64,000 bases of DNA from Acidobacteriaceae bacterium (GTDB lineage Bacteria > Acidobacteriota > Terriglobia > Terriglobales > Acidobacteriaceae), in NCBI GenBank assembly GCA_027452245.1, contig DAIDGW010000094.1, positions 1 through 64,000 of the forward strand. Direction: 5' to 3'. The position numbers and the translations under genes are program-made. The notes under the pieces were generated by a model, which made no database searches, was not told the origin of the DNA, and saw only the letters and a list, made by a program, of their open reading frames with translations. This document shows, piece after piece, positions 62,633 to 64,000 of this stretch; position 1 is the first letter of the stretch, and each line of letters starts with the position of its first letter.

Positions 62633-63331
62633 TCACGACTGTTTCAGCGGCTTGATGGCGACTTCCTTAAAGAACACGATGTCGTTGTCACTGTGGTTCT
62701 GGAGTCCAAACCAACCATAGATTGGACGAGGTCCGCGTTGCGGCTCGAAATCAAACTTTCGCGGAGGCACGGGATCGCCCTCTTTGAAATCGGTGACCTT
62801 GATTCCGTTCAGCACAACGATCGTGCGCGGACCATCGAGGGTGATGTCCATGGTGTTCCACTCCGGACCGGGTTTCCAGGCCTTGGCCAGGGGCTTGGTC
62901 AGCGAATAGAGCATTCCCGTGGAGTGATATTCATCTTCGCCGGAAGTCTCCGGGTGGTTATCGATCTGCACTTCGTAGCCGTAATGCACGGGCATCCACT
63001 CTTCCCGCGGTTCCAGGGGAATGCGGATGAAAACGCCGGAATTGTCGTTTACGTCGCGCATTTTGTAGACGACATGGATCTCGCAATTGCCGATTTTCCC
63101 GCCGGTCCAGTAAAGCAAGCCCATTCCGCCGTGGGTCCGAATCAGCCCGTTTTCAACCGTATCGCCACCGGGGCCGACGTGCTTCCAGCCGGTCAGATCC
63201 TTGCCATTGAAGAGCTGCCGCCATTGATTGGGATCGCCCTTGCACACGTTTTCTGAATCGTCTGCCGCCAGGGCGCACGTCACCATTCCGGTAATGAGCA
63301 AAAGGGAGATGAGAATGTTTCGGATCACCAC
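62633..63331 (-). CDS. DUF1080 (3-keto-disaccharide hydrolase-type) secreted protein
   Basis: 232 residues from GTG 63331, 6 bases after AGGAGG; GTG 63328 is equally possible. Signal peptide VVIRNILISLLLITGMVTCALA, then a jelly-roll LamG-like domain: WRQLFNGKDLTGWKHVGPGGDTVENGLIRTHGGMGLLYW, DNSGVFIRIP, YGYEVQIDNHPE, EYHSTGMLYSL and GLQNHSD. The family includes enzymes that hydrolyse 3-keto-glycosides. Encoded just upstream of the Tat-exported oxidoreductase; likely co-transcribed with it. Confidence 0.88.
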   Translation of the reverse strand: MVIRNILISLLLITGMVTCALAADDSENVCKGDPNQWRQLFNGKDLTGWKHVGPGGDTVENGLIRTHGGMGLLYWTGGKIGNCEIHVVYKMRDVNDNSGVFIRIPLEPREEWMPVHYGYEVQIDNHPETSGEDEYHSTGMLYSLTKPLAKAWKPGPEWNTMDITLDGPRTIVVLNGIKVTDFKEGDPVPPRKFDFEPQRGPRPIYGWFGLQNHSDNDIVFFKEVAIKPLKQS

Positions 63332-63613
63332 GGAGAACCTCCTGAAACGATTTAGTGCTTGCTGGAAACGTAACACTGTACTCGCTGAACTGGACGAATC
63401 GCAATGGCCAAATCGAGAAATTTCCCTAGGATTCCGACCACGGAGCGCTGCCGGGGAGATTTGAAATCCTGGCCGCGAAGAGTCTGGAAGAACACGCTGA
63501 AATCCGTGGCCGGCTGCCGCGGAACGTGCGGGGTATCCTTCATTTTCGTTTGCACGTCTTGCGGAAAACGATTAGATTTTCCGTGTTTAGAACAGCTCTG
63601 TGGGAGGACGAGT

Positions 63614-64000
63614 ATGAGGCAATGCGATCGCATTCTGCTGGTCTCGGTGATTGCAGTTCTTGCCGTCGCCGCATGGGGTCAGGCTGCTTCTCAGCACCTG
63701 CTTACTCGAGATGAGATCAAGAAAGTGATGCCATCCGAGTTCTTCTATGACGGGCAGAAGGCGCCCACTCAACTGCGAAACGCGGTGGGATTCCAATTGC
63801 AGAACGGCAAGTTGATCCTCGCGGCGCTGGTCGACGCCTCGGGATACTCTACAGCCGTGCAGCAGAAGTATCAGGGGATGCTGATCTGCGAGGCCAAGCT
63901 GAGAATCGGGGGCACCGAATTAAGCCCGGGGGAATACGGCTTCGGCTTTACTAAGGAAGGGAAGTTCGTGGTGATGAATGTAGCCAACGAAGACGCGCTC
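63614..64000 (+). CDS. Secreted protein, 3' end outside the window
   Basis: Open from ATG 63614 to the window end (129 codons, no stop). GGGAGGA lies 6 bases before the start, and a signal peptide follows (MRQCDRILLVSVIAVLAVAAWGQA). The visible mature part is TRDEIKKVMPSEFFYDGQKAPTQLRNAVGFQLQNGKLILAALVDASGYSTAVQQKYQGMLICEAKLRIGGTELSPGEYGFGF, beta-rich. No family is recognised; the GxxLxPGxYxxGF ending resembles the small secreted protein at 32.1 kb in style, not proven homologous. Confidence 0.7.
   Translation, partial: MRQCDRILLVSVIAVLAVAAWGQAASQHLLTRDEIKKVMPSEFFYDGQKAPTQLRNAVGFQLQNGKLILAALVDASGYSTAVQQKYQGMLICEAKLRIGGTELSPGEYGFGFTKEGKFVVMNVANEDAL

Overview
The window looks like a chromosomal segment from an Acidobacteriota genome (class Terriglobia or a close relative). 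Evidence: two large Oar-type TonB-dependent receptors with an N-terminal carboxypeptidase-regulatory-like fold, a LNSWKEIAAYLDRGVRTVQ-type helix-turn-helix protein, several secreted carbohydrate enzymes, two-component proteins next to receptors, and frequent TTG/GTG starts. This is inferred from gene content; no rRNA or tRNA gene was found.

Layout. (1) 0-5.4 kb, plus strand: enolase-superfamily racemase/synthase (cut by the window edge), APC permease, class III aminotransferase, FGGY kinase; probably one catabolic operon. (2) 5.4-9.9 kb: a three-repeat type I-C-like CRISPR remnant without cas genes, then a near-consensus promoter and a 1310-residue TonB receptor. (3) 14.6-10.0 kb, minus strand: a tight six-gene run of AAA ATPase, helical protein, CrcB fluoride channel, double DUF190 protein, single DUF190 protein and dynamin-like GTPase. 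This is the least explained system in the window. (4) 18.5-14.9 kb, minus: a second Oar-like receptor and an M1 peptidase lacking its N-terminal domain. (5) 18.7-21.6 kb, plus: arsenic operon arsR-arsM-arsC-acr3. (6) 28.1-21.7 kb, minus: double receiver protein, TonB receptor, YfiR-like protein and sensor kinase (a receptor-coupled signalling operon), then a PLP decarboxylase. (7) 28-43 kb: GH9 glycosidase, fumarylacetoacetate-hydrolase family enzyme, CutC, small secreted protein, MutS2, a histidine kinase lacking its phosphoacceptor histidine, HemB, aldo/keto reductase, Rpe, BamD-like lipoprotein. (8) 42-49.5 kb: HTH protein, coiled-coil protein, a response regulator with a very long low-complexity tail, small membrane, TPR and VOC proteins, diguanylate cyclase, cytochrome c. 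(9) 58-50 kb, minus: rplU-rpmA, two small membrane proteins, obgE, then lpdA-lipB-pdhA-pdhB (lipoate-dependent 2-oxoacid dehydrogenase functions, E2 absent). (10) 58.5-64 kb: clan GH-D glycosidase, Tat-exported Gfo/Idh/MocA oxidoreductase, DUF1080 protein and a truncated secreted protein; probably sugar processing in the envelope.

Main points for a second look: the fluoride/dynamin/AAA operon; a membrane sensor layout apparently shared by the degenerate kinase and the diguanylate cyclase; an in-frame repeat element inside lipB; the orphan CRISPR remnant abutting a strong promoter; the unassigned catabolic cluster at the left edge. All start choices, homologies and motifs were read by eye; no database search was run.
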